Assembly (NCBI RefSeq): GCF_009733535.1
Contig: NZ_SMMI01000004.1
Span: forward strand, 186,001-250,000
Length of the DNA stretch: 64,000 bases
Direction: 5' to 3'
Source of the DNA: Sphingobacterium endophyticum
GTDB taxonomy: Bacteria > Bacteroidota > Bacteroidia > Sphingobacteriales > Sphingobacteriaceae
Of the stretch, positions 46,893-57,278 are shown one piece after another. A program made the position numbers and the translations under genes. How positions within the stretch are numbered: the stretch's first letter is position 1; each line of letters opens with the position of its first letter. The notes under the pieces were generated by a model. That model was not told the DNA's origin and did no database searches. It worked only from the letters and a program-made list of their open reading frames with translations.

Positions 46893-48137
46893 ATGAGCTT
46901 AGAAATCAAAGTCCCTTCGGTTGGGGAATCAATTACCGAAGTAACCTTGGCCCAATGGCTAAAACAAGATGGTGATTACGTCGAAATGGACGAGAACATT
47001 GCCGAATTGGAATCTGACAAAGCAACGTTTGAATTACCTGCGGAAAAAGCTGGTATCCTACGGATCATTGCACAAGAAGGTGATACCTTAGAAATTGGTG
47101 CTGTTGTTTGTACCATTGAAGATGGCGATGCTCCATCTGGTTCTGGGGATGCACCTGCAAAAGAGGAAGCTCCAGCTGTGAAGGATGAATCTAAACCTGC
47201 TGCAAAAGCTGAAGCCGATGAAAGTCCAGAGACATATGCTGCCGGCACTGCGTCACCTGCTGCTGCAAAAATCTTGAGAGAAAAAGGTATCGATCCTTCA
47301 ACAATAAAAGGAACTGGTAAAGACGGTAGAATCACCAAAGAGGATGCTGAAAAAGCTCAATTGGCTCCAGCTAAGACTGAATCTAAACCTGCTGCACCTT
47401 CTGCAGTAACCCCAACTACTCCAGTGAGCAAAGGAGATCGTGTTGAACGCCGTGAGAAAATGAGTTCATTGCGTAAAACAATTGCTAAACGTTTAGTAGC
47501 TGTGAAAAATGAAACAGCAATGTTGACTACATTCAACGAGGTTAACATGCAACCTATCATGGATCTTCGCTCTAAGTATAAAGATGTATTTAAAGAAAAA
47601 CACGGTATTGGTCTTGGTTTCATGTCATTCTTCACAAAAGCGGTTACTACTGCATTAAAAGAATGGCCTGCAGTGAATGCTCGTATTGATGAAAATGAAA
47701 TAGTTTATTCAGACTTTGCTGATGTTTCTATTGCAGTTTCTGCTCCAAAAGGCTTAGTAGTTCCTGTCATTAGAAATGCAGATTCAATGGCTCTTTATGA
47801 AATTGAAAAAGCAATTGCTGAATTAGCTGGTAAAGCACGTGACAACAAATTAACCATCGAAGAAATGACTGGTGGTACCTTTACGATTACAAATGGCGGT
47901 GTATTTGGCTCAATGATGTCTACTCCGATTATCAATGCCCCTCAGTCAGCAATCTTAGGTATGCACAACATTATTCAAAGACCAATTGCAGAGAATGGTC
48001 AAGTTGTAATACGTCCTATGATGTACATTGCTCTTTCTTATGACCACCGCATTATCGACGGTCGTGAATCAGTAAGCTTCTTAGTTCGTGTAAAACAATT
48101 ATTAGAAGATCCAGCTAGATTATTATTGGAAGTTTAA
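46893..48137 (+). CDS. sucB: Dihydrolipoyllysine succinyltransferase (2-oxoglutarate dehydrogenase E2)
   Basis: 414 residues in the standard order: lipoyl domain with lipoyl Lys43 in [10 protein letters not shown], a long Ala/Pro-rich linker (about 90-125), a peripheral-subunit-binding domain ([14 protein letters not shown], about 128-155), a second linker, then the acyltransferase domain ending in [16 protein letters not shown] with the catalytic His at 385. It forms the core of the 2-oxoglutarate dehydrogenase complex. The E3 subunit is not encoded here. Confidence 0.96.
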   Translation: MSLEIKVPSVGESITEVTLAQWLKQDGDYVEMDENIAELESDKATFELPAEKAGILRIIAQEGDTLEIGAVVCTIEDGDAPSGSGDAPAKEEAPAVKDESKPAAKAEADESPETYAAGTASPAAAKILREKGIDPSTIKGTGKDGRITKEDAEKAQLAPAKTESKPAAPSAVTPTTPVSKGDRVERREKMSSLRKTIAKRLVAVKNETAMLTTFNEVNMQPIMDLRSKYKDVFKEKHGIGLGFMSFFTKAVTTALKEWPAVNARIDENEIVYSDFADVSIAVSAPKGLVVPVIRNADSMALYEIEKAIAELAGKARDNKLTIEEMTGGTFTITNGGVFGSMMSTPIINAPQSAILGMHNIIQRPIAENGQVVIRPMMYIALSYDHRIIDGRESVSFLVRVKQLLEDPARLLLEV

Positions 48138-48159
48138 TTCCAATAAATAGATAATTTAT

Positions 48160-48189
48160 AAAAGGTCGCCTGAAATCAGGCGACCTTTT
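48160..48189 (+). terminator. Terminator of sucAB
   Basis: AAAGGTCGCCTGA (48161-48173) pairs with TCAGGCGACCTTT (48176-48188) in an almost loopless stem followed by T-rich sequence. It is 23 nt after the sucB stop. Confidence 0.88.
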
Positions 48190-48228
48190 GTATTTTTATA
48201 GGATTTTCATGTTGATTCAATATATTCT

Positions 48229-49248
48229 ATGCAAATAAACAACAAATCAATATCGCGAATATTTCTTACCATACTTTTAATAACTCTATCTACCTTAAGC
48301 TTTGCACAAAAAATAGGATTAGGTGTAGACTTTTTTGGATATGCTGATAATCGTGAATACGGAGCTCAATATACTATCCCCAAAACATTTTTTGGGGCAA
48401 CTATTTCCCCAAATCTATATTTTCAATTAGAGGAAAACCATCGCATTTATGGTGGTATCCATTTTAACCAAGAATTTGGAAAACATGTCGAAAACAAGAG
48501 CCGATTAAACCCTATTGCATATTATAATTATAAAACCGAAAAATTTGATTTTGCATTAGGATTTATTCCAAGATTTGAACGGTTAAAAGACATTCCTCGA
48601 ATGGTCTTAGCAGATACATTCATGTATGATCGTCCGAATATTGAAGGAATGTATTTCAATTATCAAAATGGCAATGTACAGCAATCAGTTTTCATCGATT
48701 GGATGAGTAAACAAAGTCCTACAAAAAGAGAGCAATTTGTTGCGGGTATTTCTGGAAAGTATGGGTTTGGAAACTTCTTTGTACGCAATGATGGATTGCT
48801 ATACCACAATGCGCTTACAAGTAATGATAGCATTGATGAACATATTCAGGATAATGCGGTAATTATGTTAAGGGTTGGCATTGATTTAAGCACTAAGACA
48901 TTCTTGGACTCCTTGAGTATAGATGCAGGTGGAGCTATAGGTTTTGACCGTGTACGATCAGTCTATGATATGAAAAAATCTACAGGATTTATTTCTAATG
49001 TGCATTTGGGTTATAAACGATTTTTTATATCTAACAGCCTGTACTTAGGTCAAGCGATGAACTTGCCTAATGGTGATTCATTCTATCATCGAGACAGCTA
49101 TGATAGGCTGGACCTGGGCTGGGTTCCGTTTAAAACTGATAAAATAGAAGGGAAATTTACTGCATCCTTCCATTTCTCTCCTGGTCAGGTTGATAATCAA
49201 CAAATGTTTACCTTGAGGTATAATTTTGGAAGAACAATATTCAATTAA
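48229..49248 (+). CDS. Predicted outer-membrane beta-barrel protein, function unknown
   Basis: 339 residues with a cleavable signal to about residue 26 (LSFAQ). The rest is repeated aromatic, alternating strands (YFQLEENHRIYGGIHFNQEFG, FDFALGFIPRF, RLDLGWVPFK) and it ends with LRYNFGRTIFN, a beta-signal-like C-terminal Phe strand. Topology suggests an outer-membrane barrel. I do not recognise a named family. It shares a 4-nt overlap at its 3' end with the convergent sulfatase gene. Confidence 0.65.
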   Translation: MQINNKSISRIFLTILLITLSTLSFAQKIGLGVDFFGYADNREYGAQYTIPKTFFGATISPNLYFQLEENHRIYGGIHFNQEFGKHVENKSRLNPIAYYNYKTEKFDFALGFIPRFERLKDIPRMVLADTFMYDRPNIEGMYFNYQNGNVQQSVFIDWMSKQSPTKREQFVAGISGKYGFGNFFVRNDGLLYHNALTSNDSIDEHIQDNAVIMLRVGIDLSTKTFLDSLSIDAGGAIGFDRVRSVYDMKKSTGFISNVHLGYKRFFISNSLYLGQAMNLPNGDSFYHRDSYDRLDLGWVPFKTDKIEGKFTASFHFSPGQVDNQQMFTLRYNFGRTIFN

Positions 49249-51170
49249 TCGGCGACCAATTTATTCTTAATCATTCTGTTGTTGTACTGTTGCATAAAAG
49301 CTTCTAAAGTTCTCAAAAGAGAATCTTGCACCTGAGGAACTTTACCTTTCAGGTCATTCGTCAAAAACTGGTCTTGTTTTAGGTTGTAGACAGATTTAAC
49401 TTCATTATTGCCATAAGTCATAAAATAATCACCTTTGAAAAAGTTATAAATATTACCAATATTACTGACCACAAAATTATTTTTTTCAGGAGAAAATGCA
49501 TCAAATCCAAATGAAAAGTAAGGTTTATCATATTGAAGATAATTCAATACAGTAGGCATAATATCTATTTGTTGAACTAACTTATCCGACAGACCATTTA
49601 ACTCTCCACCAGGGTAGTAAAACACAATTGGAATAGCAAAAGAATTAGGCATTGTATTATATTCCTTGAAATGACTCATACTGGCATGATCAGCACAGAT
49701 TACAAATAATGTATTTTTGTACCATGGACTTTTAGAGGCGGTTTCAAAGAAACGTTTTAAGGCATAATCAGCATAACCCAAAGGTTCATGCAAAGGAAGA
49801 GTTCCTTTAGGAAATTTATCTACATATTTTTCAGGGACTTTAAACGGATGATGGGAAGATAATGAAAAGAAGCTCGAGAAAAAAGGTTCTTTCATTCCAT
49901 CGATTTTTTTGGCCATGAATTGCATGAAAGGTTCATCCCATATACCCCACATACCATCAAAGTCAGAATCATTATTATACTCATTTTTACCATAATAATG
50001 TTGAATTCCCGCCAATTGCATATAAGCCGAAAATCCCATACTACCATTTGGCGCTCCGTGGAAAAATGATGTTTCATAGCCTTTTTCTGCCAGTAACTTG
50101 GCTAAACTTGTGGTTTTATTGCCTGAATAAATTGAAAGTACAAAAGGCTCACCAATAGAAGGAACACCTGTAATAACCGAAGGCAATGCATCAATGGATT
50201 TTCTACCATTTGCATAGGACCTAGTAAAAGTATAAGATTGTTGAATTAAAGAATCTAAAAATGGAGTATAACCTTTATATGTTCCATTATCCAATTGTTT
50301 ATTAAAAAAACCGATATGTTCTTTACCGAAGCTTTCCAAAATCAGGACGACTACATTCAATTTCTTAAATTCTGTAGAATCTTTAGGAAGATGAATTACC
50401 GGATAGACCTTATTCAACTCCTCATCAGAATAGAAACTTTCTTCCTTTAATGTTACAGCCTTCAAGGTTTTCAAAATTGAAAATGGCGTATTCAAGACGA
50501 TATTCATTTCTTCAGGAGCTTTCACATAATCGCCGGCATTGCTTAAAGTAATTGGTCTAATACTATGAGCCCAACCACCCCTAACCCCGCCAACGAATAA
50601 GAAAGCAACGGTTAGTAATAATGCCAATTGAACCGAATAAAATTTCCAATTAAATACTTTAGGTTTTTCAACGATAACTAAATCATAAACTTTAATTAAT
50701 CCCCAAATAATGAATGCAAAACATAGGATAAGGTACCAATACTCCAAACCGAAATCAAAGAAGAGTTTTCCAATATTTTCTTCATTAGCAAACTGGCTGA
50801 ATACAGTCCCAGTAGTCCTTTTTAAGGTAAAAGGATAATAGGCAAAATCAACAAGATTTAAGGCTATTCCTATACTGTTTGTGACAACAAATATCCATTT
50901 AGTAACTTTTCTATAGGCTTGATTATATTTAAAAGGAATTGGAAATGCTTCAAGGAGAATGTAAAGTAAATTAATATAAAGCAATGCTACAATATCAAAT
51001 TTTACCCCACCAAACATCATGAACATGAGTTCACTGAAAGAAACTTGCGGAAATTGGGCAATATTAAATCCATAGAATCCAAGTCTCAGAATAGCATATA
51101 TCAGCAATAACACGAATAAGCGTAATGCCAATGCCAGATAGGGTCCAAACCAGCCTTTTAATCTAATCAT
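49245..51170 (-). CDS. LtaS-like sulfatase-type membrane phosphotransferase (second of tandem pair)
   Basis: 641 residues. Five N-terminal membrane helices (to about 215) precede a periplasmic sulfatase/alkaline-phosphatase domain with VLILESFGKEHIG (metal Glu), the nucleophile region GRKSIDALPSVITGVP (Ser in the position of the LtaS Thr), ETSFFHGAPNG and the metal motif CADHASMSH. It resembles lipoteichoic acid synthase and phosphoglycerol transferases; in a Gram-negative it more likely adds a phosphate-linked group to envelope glycans or lipids. It starts 5 nt after its paralogue. Confidence 0.87.
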   Translation of the reverse strand: MIRLKGWFGPYLALALRLFVLLLIYAILRLGFYGFNIAQFPQVSFSELMFMMFGGVKFDIVALLYINLLYILLEAFPIPFKYNQAYRKVTKWIFVVTNSIGIALNLVDFAYYPFTLKRTTGTVFSQFANEENIGKLFFDFGLEYWYLILCFAFIIWGLIKVYDLVIVEKPKVFNWKFYSVQLALLLTVAFLFVGGVRGGWAHSIRPITLSNAGDYVKAPEEMNIVLNTPFSILKTLKAVTLKEESFYSDEELNKVYPVIHLPKDSTEFKKLNVVVLILESFGKEHIGFFNKQLDNGTYKGYTPFLDSLIQQSYTFTRSYANGRKSIDALPSVITGVPSIGEPFVLSIYSGNKTTSLAKLLAEKGYETSFFHGAPNGSMGFSAYMQLAGIQHYYGKNEYNNDSDFDGMWGIWDEPFMQFMAKKIDGMKEPFFSSFFSLSSHHPFKVPEKYVDKFPKGTLPLHEPLGYADYALKRFFETASKSPWYKNTLFVICADHASMSHFKEYNTMPNSFAIPIVFYYPGGELNGLSDKLVQQIDIMPTVLNYLQYDKPYFSFGFDAFSPEKNNFVVSNIGNIYNFFKGDYFMTYGNNEVKSVYNLKQDQFLTNDLKGKVPQVQDSLLRTLEAFMQQYNNRMIKNKLVAD

Positions 51171-51175
51171 GTCTT

Positions 51176-53056
51176 TTAATACTTCATAAAATCTTCATAT
51201 ACTCCTTGATAATAAGCTTTAGCAATATTCACTAAACTATCTTTCTGAGCTTTTGGATAAAGGTCATTTGCGTTAAAATTTACTTGATTACCTATTCTGT
51301 CATAGGAGATTACATCCTGAGGCGTGATAATTCCAAAAGCATCTTTTGAATTATAAAACGCCACTTGAGGAATACTTTTATTCAATAAATCTCTACTCCA
51401 TTTATATCGATCAGACGGTAATTTTAATTGATTTAATAGGGTTTTAGCAAGATCAGTTTGATTTGCCACAGTATTTATTATTTTTCCTTTAAATTCCTCT
51501 TTGATAACGTCTCCAAAAAACAATAAAGGGATATGGAAACGTTGAGGATGTGAAATATCCCATTTTTCAGTTGGTAAGCGATGACCATGATCGGCAATTA
51601 AAATAAACAAGGTATTCTTATACCAATCTTTTTTCTTAGCAGCTTCAATAAATGTGTGTATTGATTGATCCGTATAATATGCGGTACTTTTAAATTTGTT
51701 TACATTATTATCATTTCCAAATTTATAAGATTCATTTAGTTCAAATGGTTCATGATTTACCAATGTAAAGATACTAGAAAAGAAAGGTTGATTTTCGTCA
51801 TCTAGATCATCGATCATTCTTTCAAACACTAAGTGGTCATAAATTCCCCAAGATGTTCTTGGCAAGAGAGGATTAAAATTGAGAACATCCACTACCCTAT
51901 CTATTCCATGGGAAAGCATATAAGATTTAAAGTTATAGAATTCACTTTGTCCTCCATGATAGAATGAAGTTTTATATCCAGCATTAAAGAATTCCTGACC
52001 AATTGCGGGCATATTTTCATGTTTGTCAATATATTTAATAATACTTTCTGGCCCTTGTGCAGGGAATCCGCTGAATACGGCGACCATACCTTTATCAGAT
52101 CGGTCGGAAGCTGCATATATATGATCAAAAAAAAGTCCATTAGAAATCATGTCTTCAAAGTGCGGTGCAATTCCCTTTTCCCCACCTGTTGATTCAATCA
52201 GATCAGCTACATAACTTTCAATTAAAATTAGAACGACATTTGGTTTTTTAGTATTCAATATAGAGAAAGCAGAGTCAGGATTTTCGGCAAATACAGGTTT
52301 TAGAGTTTGTTGTATTTCCTGATCAGATGAGAAATATTTATAGGGGGATCTCATCCTTTGATTACGCGTAAAATATTCTCTCATTAAGGAATAATGGGTA
52401 TTTACTGCAGCATGATTATAGAAAGTTTTAGAAGAAAAATAGGCTTTACTTGGATTTAATGGAGCTCTTCCAAAACCGCCTCGAATAAAACCAAAAAGGA
52501 CAAATCCTCCAATTAAAAGAATTAGCAGTAATTTCCAATTAGGGATTTTATTTGGAAATTTTATATTTCCAAAAAGATAGCTAAATAGTGCATAACTAGC
52601 AGCAGTAAGGATAACAATTCCTAATACAGGGATCAAAATAGGTGTAGCTTCTGCTGAAGCTGCTGCACCTGCAGCGTCCTCAGCGATAGCGTCAATTGCA
52701 CGTTTCGATATTTTGTCGCCCCACTCTCTATAGATATTGATATTAGCAAACGAAATGATTTGAAAAAAGAGTATGACAATAAAAGTATATGATTTCAACA
52801 ATTTACGTTTTAGACCTTCATTGTTAGAGAAATTAAGCGCTAAGAAACCAAGGAAAGGGATTACGCAAATATAAGAAGCCATAGAAAAATCAAGAGACCA
52901 AGCATGGAGATAAATCCTCAATATATCTTTAATATTTGAAAAATTGATTTTGTCGGGGAATGAGATTAGAAAAATAAAGCGATCAATGAAGCTCATCAAT
53001 AGCCAAAAGGCAAAATAAAGCAAGAAGCCCGTTAAATCTTTGACAACATTCTTCAT
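51176..53056 (-). CDS. LtaS-like sulfatase-type membrane phosphotransferase (first of tandem pair)
   Basis: 626 residues from the ATG at 53056. A TTG at 53080 is rejected because it lies inside a promoter -7 box. About five membrane helices lead to a sulfatase domain: NVVLILIESYVADLIESTGG, the nucleophile region SDRSDKGMVAVFSGFP, KTSFYHGGQSEF and ADHGHRLP. Metal-binding Glu, Asp-His and Asp are in place, so it is probably active. The paralogue is 5 nt downstream; the two form one unit. Confidence 0.87.
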   Translation of the reverse strand: MKNVVKDLTGFLLYFAFWLLMSFIDRFIFLISFPDKINFSNIKDILRIYLHAWSLDFSMASYICVIPFLGFLALNFSNNEGLKRKLLKSYTFIVILFFQIISFANINIYREWGDKISKRAIDAIAEDAAGAAASAEATPILIPVLGIVILTAASYALFSYLFGNIKFPNKIPNWKLLLILLIGGFVLFGFIRGGFGRAPLNPSKAYFSSKTFYNHAAVNTHYSLMREYFTRNQRMRSPYKYFSSDQEIQQTLKPVFAENPDSAFSILNTKKPNVVLILIESYVADLIESTGGEKGIAPHFEDMISNGLFFDHIYAASDRSDKGMVAVFSGFPAQGPESIIKYIDKHENMPAIGQEFFNAGYKTSFYHGGQSEFYNFKSYMLSHGIDRVVDVLNFNPLLPRTSWGIYDHLVFERMIDDLDDENQPFFSSIFTLVNHEPFELNESYKFGNDNNVNKFKSTAYYTDQSIHTFIEAAKKKDWYKNTLFILIADHGHRLPTEKWDISHPQRFHIPLLFFGDVIKEEFKGKIINTVANQTDLAKTLLNQLKLPSDRYKWSRDLLNKSIPQVAFYNSKDAFGIITPQDVISYDRIGNQVNFNANDLYPKAQKDSLVNIAKAYYQGVYEDFMKY

Positions 53057-53077
53057 TTCATAATAAATTTCAACCGC

Positions 53078-53085
53078 CAAATTTA
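53078..53085 (-). promoter_or_regulatory. -7 box of the tandem sulfatase genes
   Basis: On the minus strand TAAATTTG matches TAnnTTTG, 22 nt upstream of the ATG at 53056. The -33 region only loosely resembles TTTG. Confidence 0.45.
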
Positions 53086-53189
53086 CATTAAATGGGAATA
53101 GGAAACAGTTAATAAAGATTAAAATTTCAAATAAATGGGATAGGTTATTTATTTGCTATGAACTGATGGGAAATAAGCCTATAAATCCG

Positions 53190-53197
53190 TATTTTTG
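53190..53197 (+). promoter_or_regulatory. Probable -7 box of valS
   Basis: TATTTTTG fits TAnnTTTG and sits 31 nt before the valS start; no clear -33 box or T-box-type leader is seen. Confidence 0.4.
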
Positions 53198-53227
53198 TAC
53201 TCCTTTTAGAATAATGAAAATACTATC

Positions 53228-55846
53228 ATGAGCATAGCAAAGACGTACAATCCAAAAGAAGCAGAAGATAAGTGGTATTCGTACTGGATGTCGCACGGAT
53301 TTTTCCGTTCGGTACCAGATGATCGGGAACCCTATACGATAGTCATGCCACCGCCCAATGTCACTGGAGTACTGCATATGGGTCATATGTTGAATAATAC
53401 GATTCAAGATGTGTTAATTCGCCGTGCACGAATGCAAGGGAAAAATGCGTGTTGGGTACCTGGAACGGACCATGCATCAATTGCGACAGAGGCGAAAGTC
53501 GTTGCCATGTTAAAAGAGAAAGGCATTGAAAAATCCTCGATTAGCAGGGAGGAGTTTTTAGAATATGCATGGGAATGGAAGGAAAAATATGGCGGCATCA
53601 TATTAAAACAATTGGAGAAGTTAGGTGCATCCTGTGATTGGGAGAGGACAAAATTCACTATGGACCCTGATTTATCGGAAGCTGTTCTAGATACTTTTAT
53701 TAAATTCTATAAAGAGGGATATATTTACCGTGGTATCCGTATGGTTAACTGGGATCCAGAAGGTAAAACTGCATTATCAGATGAGGAAGTTATCCGCAAG
53801 GAAGTAAATCAGAAACTATATTACATTCGTTATCAAATTAAAGATTCGGAAGAGTCCGTTATTATTGCCACTACGCGTCCAGAAACTATTATGGCTGATT
53901 CAGCCATATGTATCAATCCATTAGACGAGCGCTACAAGCATCTACAAGGAAAAACGGTATTAGTACCCTTAATTAATCGAGAAATACCGATTATCCAGGA
54001 TGAATATGTAGAGATGGAATTCGGGACAGGCTGTCTTAAGGTTACCCCTGCGCACGATTTGAATGACTATGAGTTAGGTCAGAAGCATAATCTTGAAGTG
54101 ATTGATATTCTTAATGATAATGGGTCGTTAAACGAAAAAGCACAGATTTTAATCGGAGAGGATCGATTTATTGCTCGAAAAAAGATTGCAGTTTTATTAG
54201 AAGAAGCTGGTCAGATTGAAAAAATAGAGGACTATAAATCACAAGTTGGATTTTCAGAGCGTACCAATGCTGCTATCGAGCCGAAATTATCGATGCAATG
54301 GTTTTTAAAGATGGACAAACTGTCGAAGCCAGCGTTGGAATATGTAGAAGACGGAACAATTAAATTAATTCCTGACAAGTTTTTTGCATCCTACAAGCAT
54401 TGGATGGAGAATGTTAAGGATTGGTGTATTTCACGACAATTATGGTGGGGACAAAGGATCCCAGCATGGTACAATGAGAAGAATGAATGGGTGATTGCAA
54501 AAACGGAGTTAGAAGCCGTTAAAGAATTTGAGAGCCAGGGAAAAATGGCATCAGGACTTCGCCAAGAAGATGATGTATTAGACACTTGGTTTTCATCGGG
54601 CTTATGGCCGATGTCGGTATTTGATGGAGTAAGAAATCCGGAGAATGCAGATTTTCAATATTATTATCCGACCAATGATTTAGTTACGGCCCCAGAGATT
54701 TTATTTTTCTGGGTTGCCAGAATGATCATCATGGGTCATGATTATACTCAAAAGCCGCCATTCCGAAATGTATATTTAACGGGTATTGTACGGGATAAAT
54801 TGGGCAGGAAGATGTCAAAATCATTAGGAAATTCGCCTGATCCAATTGAATTGATGGAACAATACGGGACAGATGGCGTCCGTGTTGGAATGTTATTATC
54901 TTCCCCAGCTGGTAATGATTTAATGTTTGATGTTTCTTATTGTGAACAGGGTCGAAATTTTGCCAATAAGATTTGGAATGCGTTCAGATTGGTTAAAGGC
55001 TGGGAAGTTGTTGAAAAAGAAGCAACTGCATCACAAAAAACAGCTGCTAAATGGTTTGAAAGTAGATTTAACCAAGCATTAATTGAAATAGAGGAGCATT
55101 TTTCGAATTATAGATTATCGGATGCATTAATGTCTACCTATAAATTAATTTGGGATGATTTCTGTTCGTGGTATTTGGAGTTAATAAAACCAGCTTATCA
55201 ATCACCAATTGAAAGCGAGACATTGGCAATTGTAAAAGGCTTATTTCAAAAGGTATTAAAGCTAGCGCACCCTTTCATGCCATTTATTACAGAAGAACTA
55301 TGGCATGATGAAATCTTTGGGGATCGTACTGAGAAGGAATGTATCATTATTGCTGATTTTCCAAAAGTTGGACAATTTGACGAATCGCTTATTAAAGAAT
55401 TCTCGACTGTACAACAAATCATATCTGAAGTTCGAAACATTAGGAATTCAAAAGGCTTATCGCCTAAGGTAGCACTTCCCTTAGCTATAAATGCTACAAA
55501 TATTGATTATAGCAAATATCAGGATAGTATCGTTAAGCTTGCCAATATTGAGGAATTAACTTTTGTTAAGGAGAAAGTAAGTGGAGCAGTAAGTTTTCTT
55601 GCAGGTAAAGACGAGTGTTATATTACGTTAGAAAATAACATCGATATTGATGCTGAAAAGGAACGCATATCCAAGGAGATTGAATATCTACAAGGATTTT
55701 TGATTTCAGTAGACAAGAAACTTTCGAATGAAAGATTTGTTCAGAATGCCAAACCTGAAATCGTTGAAAACGAAAAAAATAAAAAGGCAGATGCTGAAGC
55801 AAAAATTAAGATATTGGAGGAGAGTTTAGCAAGTCTTAATTCATAA
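53228..55846 (+). CDS. valS: Valyl-tRNA synthetase
   Basis: 872 residues, normal for the family. Class I signatures: PPPNVTGVLHMGHML with the HIGH-type motif at 50-53, editing (CP1) domain TTRPETIMADSAICINP, and KMSKS at 528-532 (GRKMSKSLGNSPDP). The C-terminal coiled coil (DAEKERISKEIEYLQGFL) clamps tRNA-Val. The set of editing plus PPPNVTG distinguishes it from IleRS and LeuRS. It stands alone and has its own terminator. Confidence 0.97.
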   Translation: MSIAKTYNPKEAEDKWYSYWMSHGFFRSVPDDREPYTIVMPPPNVTGVLHMGHMLNNTIQDVLIRRARMQGKNACWVPGTDHASIATEAKVVAMLKEKGIEKSSISREEFLEYAWEWKEKYGGIILKQLEKLGASCDWERTKFTMDPDLSEAVLDTFIKFYKEGYIYRGIRMVNWDPEGKTALSDEEVIRKEVNQKLYYIRYQIKDSEESVIIATTRPETIMADSAICINPLDERYKHLQGKTVLVPLINREIPIIQDEYVEMEFGTGCLKVTPAHDLNDYELGQKHNLEVIDILNDNGSLNEKAQILIGEDRFIARKKIAVLLEEAGQIEKIEDYKSQVGFSERTNAAIEPKLSMQWFLKMDKLSKPALEYVEDGTIKLIPDKFFASYKHWMENVKDWCISRQLWWGQRIPAWYNEKNEWVIAKTELEAVKEFESQGKMASGLRQEDDVLDTWFSSGLWPMSVFDGVRNPENADFQYYYPTNDLVTAPEILFFWVARMIIMGHDYTQKPPFRNVYLTGIVRDKLGRKMSKSLGNSPDPIELMEQYGTDGVRVGMLLSSPAGNDLMFDVSYCEQGRNFANKIWNAFRLVKGWEVVEKEATASQKTAAKWFESRFNQALIEIEEHFSNYRLSDALMSTYKLIWDDFCSWYLELIKPAYQSPIESETLAIVKGLFQKVLKLAHPFMPFITEELWHDEIFGDRTEKECIIIADFPKVGQFDESLIKEFSTVQQIISEVRNIRNSKGLSPKVALPLAINATNIDYSKYQDSIVKLANIEELTFVKEKVSGAVSFLAGKDECYITLENNIDIDAEKERISKEIEYLQGFLISVDKKLSNERFVQNAKPEIVENEKNKKADAEAKIKILEESLASLNS

Positions 55847-55861
55847 AAATTTTTCTATGAG

Positions 55862-55895
55862 AAAATCCCTTGGACAAATGTTCAAGGGATTTTTT
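55862..55895 (+). terminator. Terminator of valS
   Basis: AAAATCCCTTG (55862-55872) pairs with CAAGGGATTTT (55883-55893), a 10-nt loop, followed by a T run. It may also serve the convergent PepSY-like gene on the other strand. Confidence 0.85.
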
Positions 55896-55906
55896 ATTTC
55901 TTGAAA

Positions 55907-56419
55907 TTATTTATCGACTCTTAGGAACTTTCCGTTTAGGTCGAAGACCAAATCTTGGTCATTATTAAGTTCGACAGCCATTGCATCCATGTCGATATCG
56001 ACAGATTTTATGGATTGGCCAGCATAATTAGTTTTAATATAATCTTGAACGGAAGCAGGCAAAACTGCTGTAGGGACCACTACATTTCCTTCAGTACTAA
56101 TTTCCCTCCAAGCACCATCTTTATCAAAGTCAATGTCAGTTTTGTCAGATAACTCGACTTCAAAGACGGTTCCATCAGTTACTGGAGATGTTTTATTTTC
56201 GACGTGTATAATGGAACTTCCAGGAAAATGTTCTTCAATAAATTTCTTAGCCTCATAAGGCAAAACATCTGCGGGGTTGTTTGCAGGAATTGCACCATCA
56301 CTTGAGCCTTCCGCAATACCACCTGTTTTGTTTTCGTCGATTTGTTGATTCGACTGTTTATTTTGATTGTTACATGCTAACATGAATAAAGCAGCACCTA
56401 GTATACATAGTTTTTTCAT
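55907..56419 (-). CDS. PepSY-like (DUF2874-type) small lipoprotein
   Basis: 170 residues. Signal with lipobox FMLAC, a Gln/Asn-rich linker, then two related beta-alpha units: YEAKKFIEEHFPGSSIIHVEN...FEVELSDKTDIDFDKDGAW and ASVQDYIKTNYAGQSIKSVD...AVELNNDQDLVFDLNGKF. Each is a PepSY-like/DUF2874 repeat, with the usual final FD-x-(D/N)-G. Such proteins are periplasmic or outer-membrane anchored; their activity is not known. It is a lone gene. Confidence 0.82.
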   Translation of the reverse strand: MKKLCILGAALFMLACNNQNKQSNQQIDENKTGGIAEGSSDGAIPANNPADVLPYEAKKFIEEHFPGSSIIHVENKTSPVTDGTVFEVELSDKTDIDFDKDGAWREISTEGNVVVPTAVLPASVQDYIKTNYAGQSIKSVDIDMDAMAVELNNDQDLVFDLNGKFLRVDK

Positions 56420-56620
56420 AGTTGTCGTTTAAAAATTAAACAAGGGTAAAGCCATTTTGTTTTGAAGTTAATTATTCCAAGCACCTAAGTAAGTTTATTC
56501 CTTAAGATTAACCAATAATATGACATTCATTACAATACTTTTTTTAGGCTGAAAATTTTATTAATTTGATAGTATTAGAGAATCATAAAAAATTATCACA
56601 GGAAACTAAAACATATTATC

Positions 56621-57259
56621 ATGGAAAATTTTCTTAAATCAGTTAGGTCTGCCATAAAGCAATGGTATCTACCTTTAATCGTTGGAATTATCTTAATTAT
56701 CTTAGGTTTTTATGTAATATCAACGCCTGTCACCTCTTTTTTAGCGCTTTCCTTTGTATTTAGTATTTCATTTTTATTTTCGGGAATTGCTGAAATTATT
56801 TTTTCATTAAACAATAAAAATGAGCTAGACGGTTGGGGATGGTATTTGACGGGTGGGATTTTAAATGCGATTTTTGGTATATTATTAATCACCCATCCAG
56901 CTATTTCAATGGCAACTTTGCCATTTATAATTGGATTTTTCGTCATGTTTAAATCCATTCAATATCTATCATTATCCTTAGAATTAAAGCAATATGGATC
57001 AAAAAATTGGGGATGGATTTTATTCTTTTCGATTTTGGGGATTATCTTCAGTTTTATATTATTATGGAACCCAGTATTTGCTGGAATGACCATAGTATTA
57101 TGGACAGGAATCGCGATTTTATCTGCGGGAATGGCATCATGTATTCTATCTTTCCAGCTTAAAAGTTTAAAAAACATTTCTTCTAGGACACCTGAAGATT
57201 GGAAAAAAAGATATGAAGATCTTGAGGAAGAATATCGTCGATTTAAATCAGAAAAATAA
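56621..57259 (+). CDS. HdeD/DUF308-family membrane protein
   Basis: 212 residues with about six membrane spans in three paired repeats (LIVGIILIILGFYVIS, GGILNAIFGILLITHPA, ILFFSILGIIFSFILLWNP), the HdeD/DUF308 pattern with Pro at the turn after each pair. A charged tail (RYEDLEEEYRRFKSEK) follows. HdeD proteins have been linked to acid resistance in enterobacteria; the role here is open. Single gene with its own terminator. Confidence 0.85.
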   Translation: MENFLKSVRSAIKQWYLPLIVGIILIILGFYVISTPVTSFLALSFVFSISFLFSGIAEIIFSLNNKNELDGWGWYLTGGILNAIFGILLITHPAISMATLPFIIGFFVMFKSIQYLSLSLELKQYGSKNWGWILFFSILGIIFSFILLWNPVFAGMTIVLWTGIAILSAGMASCILSFQLKSLKNISSRTPEDWKKRYEDLEEEYRRFKSEK

Positions 57260-57278
57260 GACAGATAAAAATTTAGAA

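Noticed and set aside
46976..47338. 120-residue minus-strand ORF
   Set aside because: Antisense shadow of the Ala/Pro-rich linker of sucB.
53057..53080. Longer TTG start of the first sulfatase-type gene
   Set aside because: The TTG is part of the TAAATTTG -7 box; ATG at 53056 gives a normal N-terminus.
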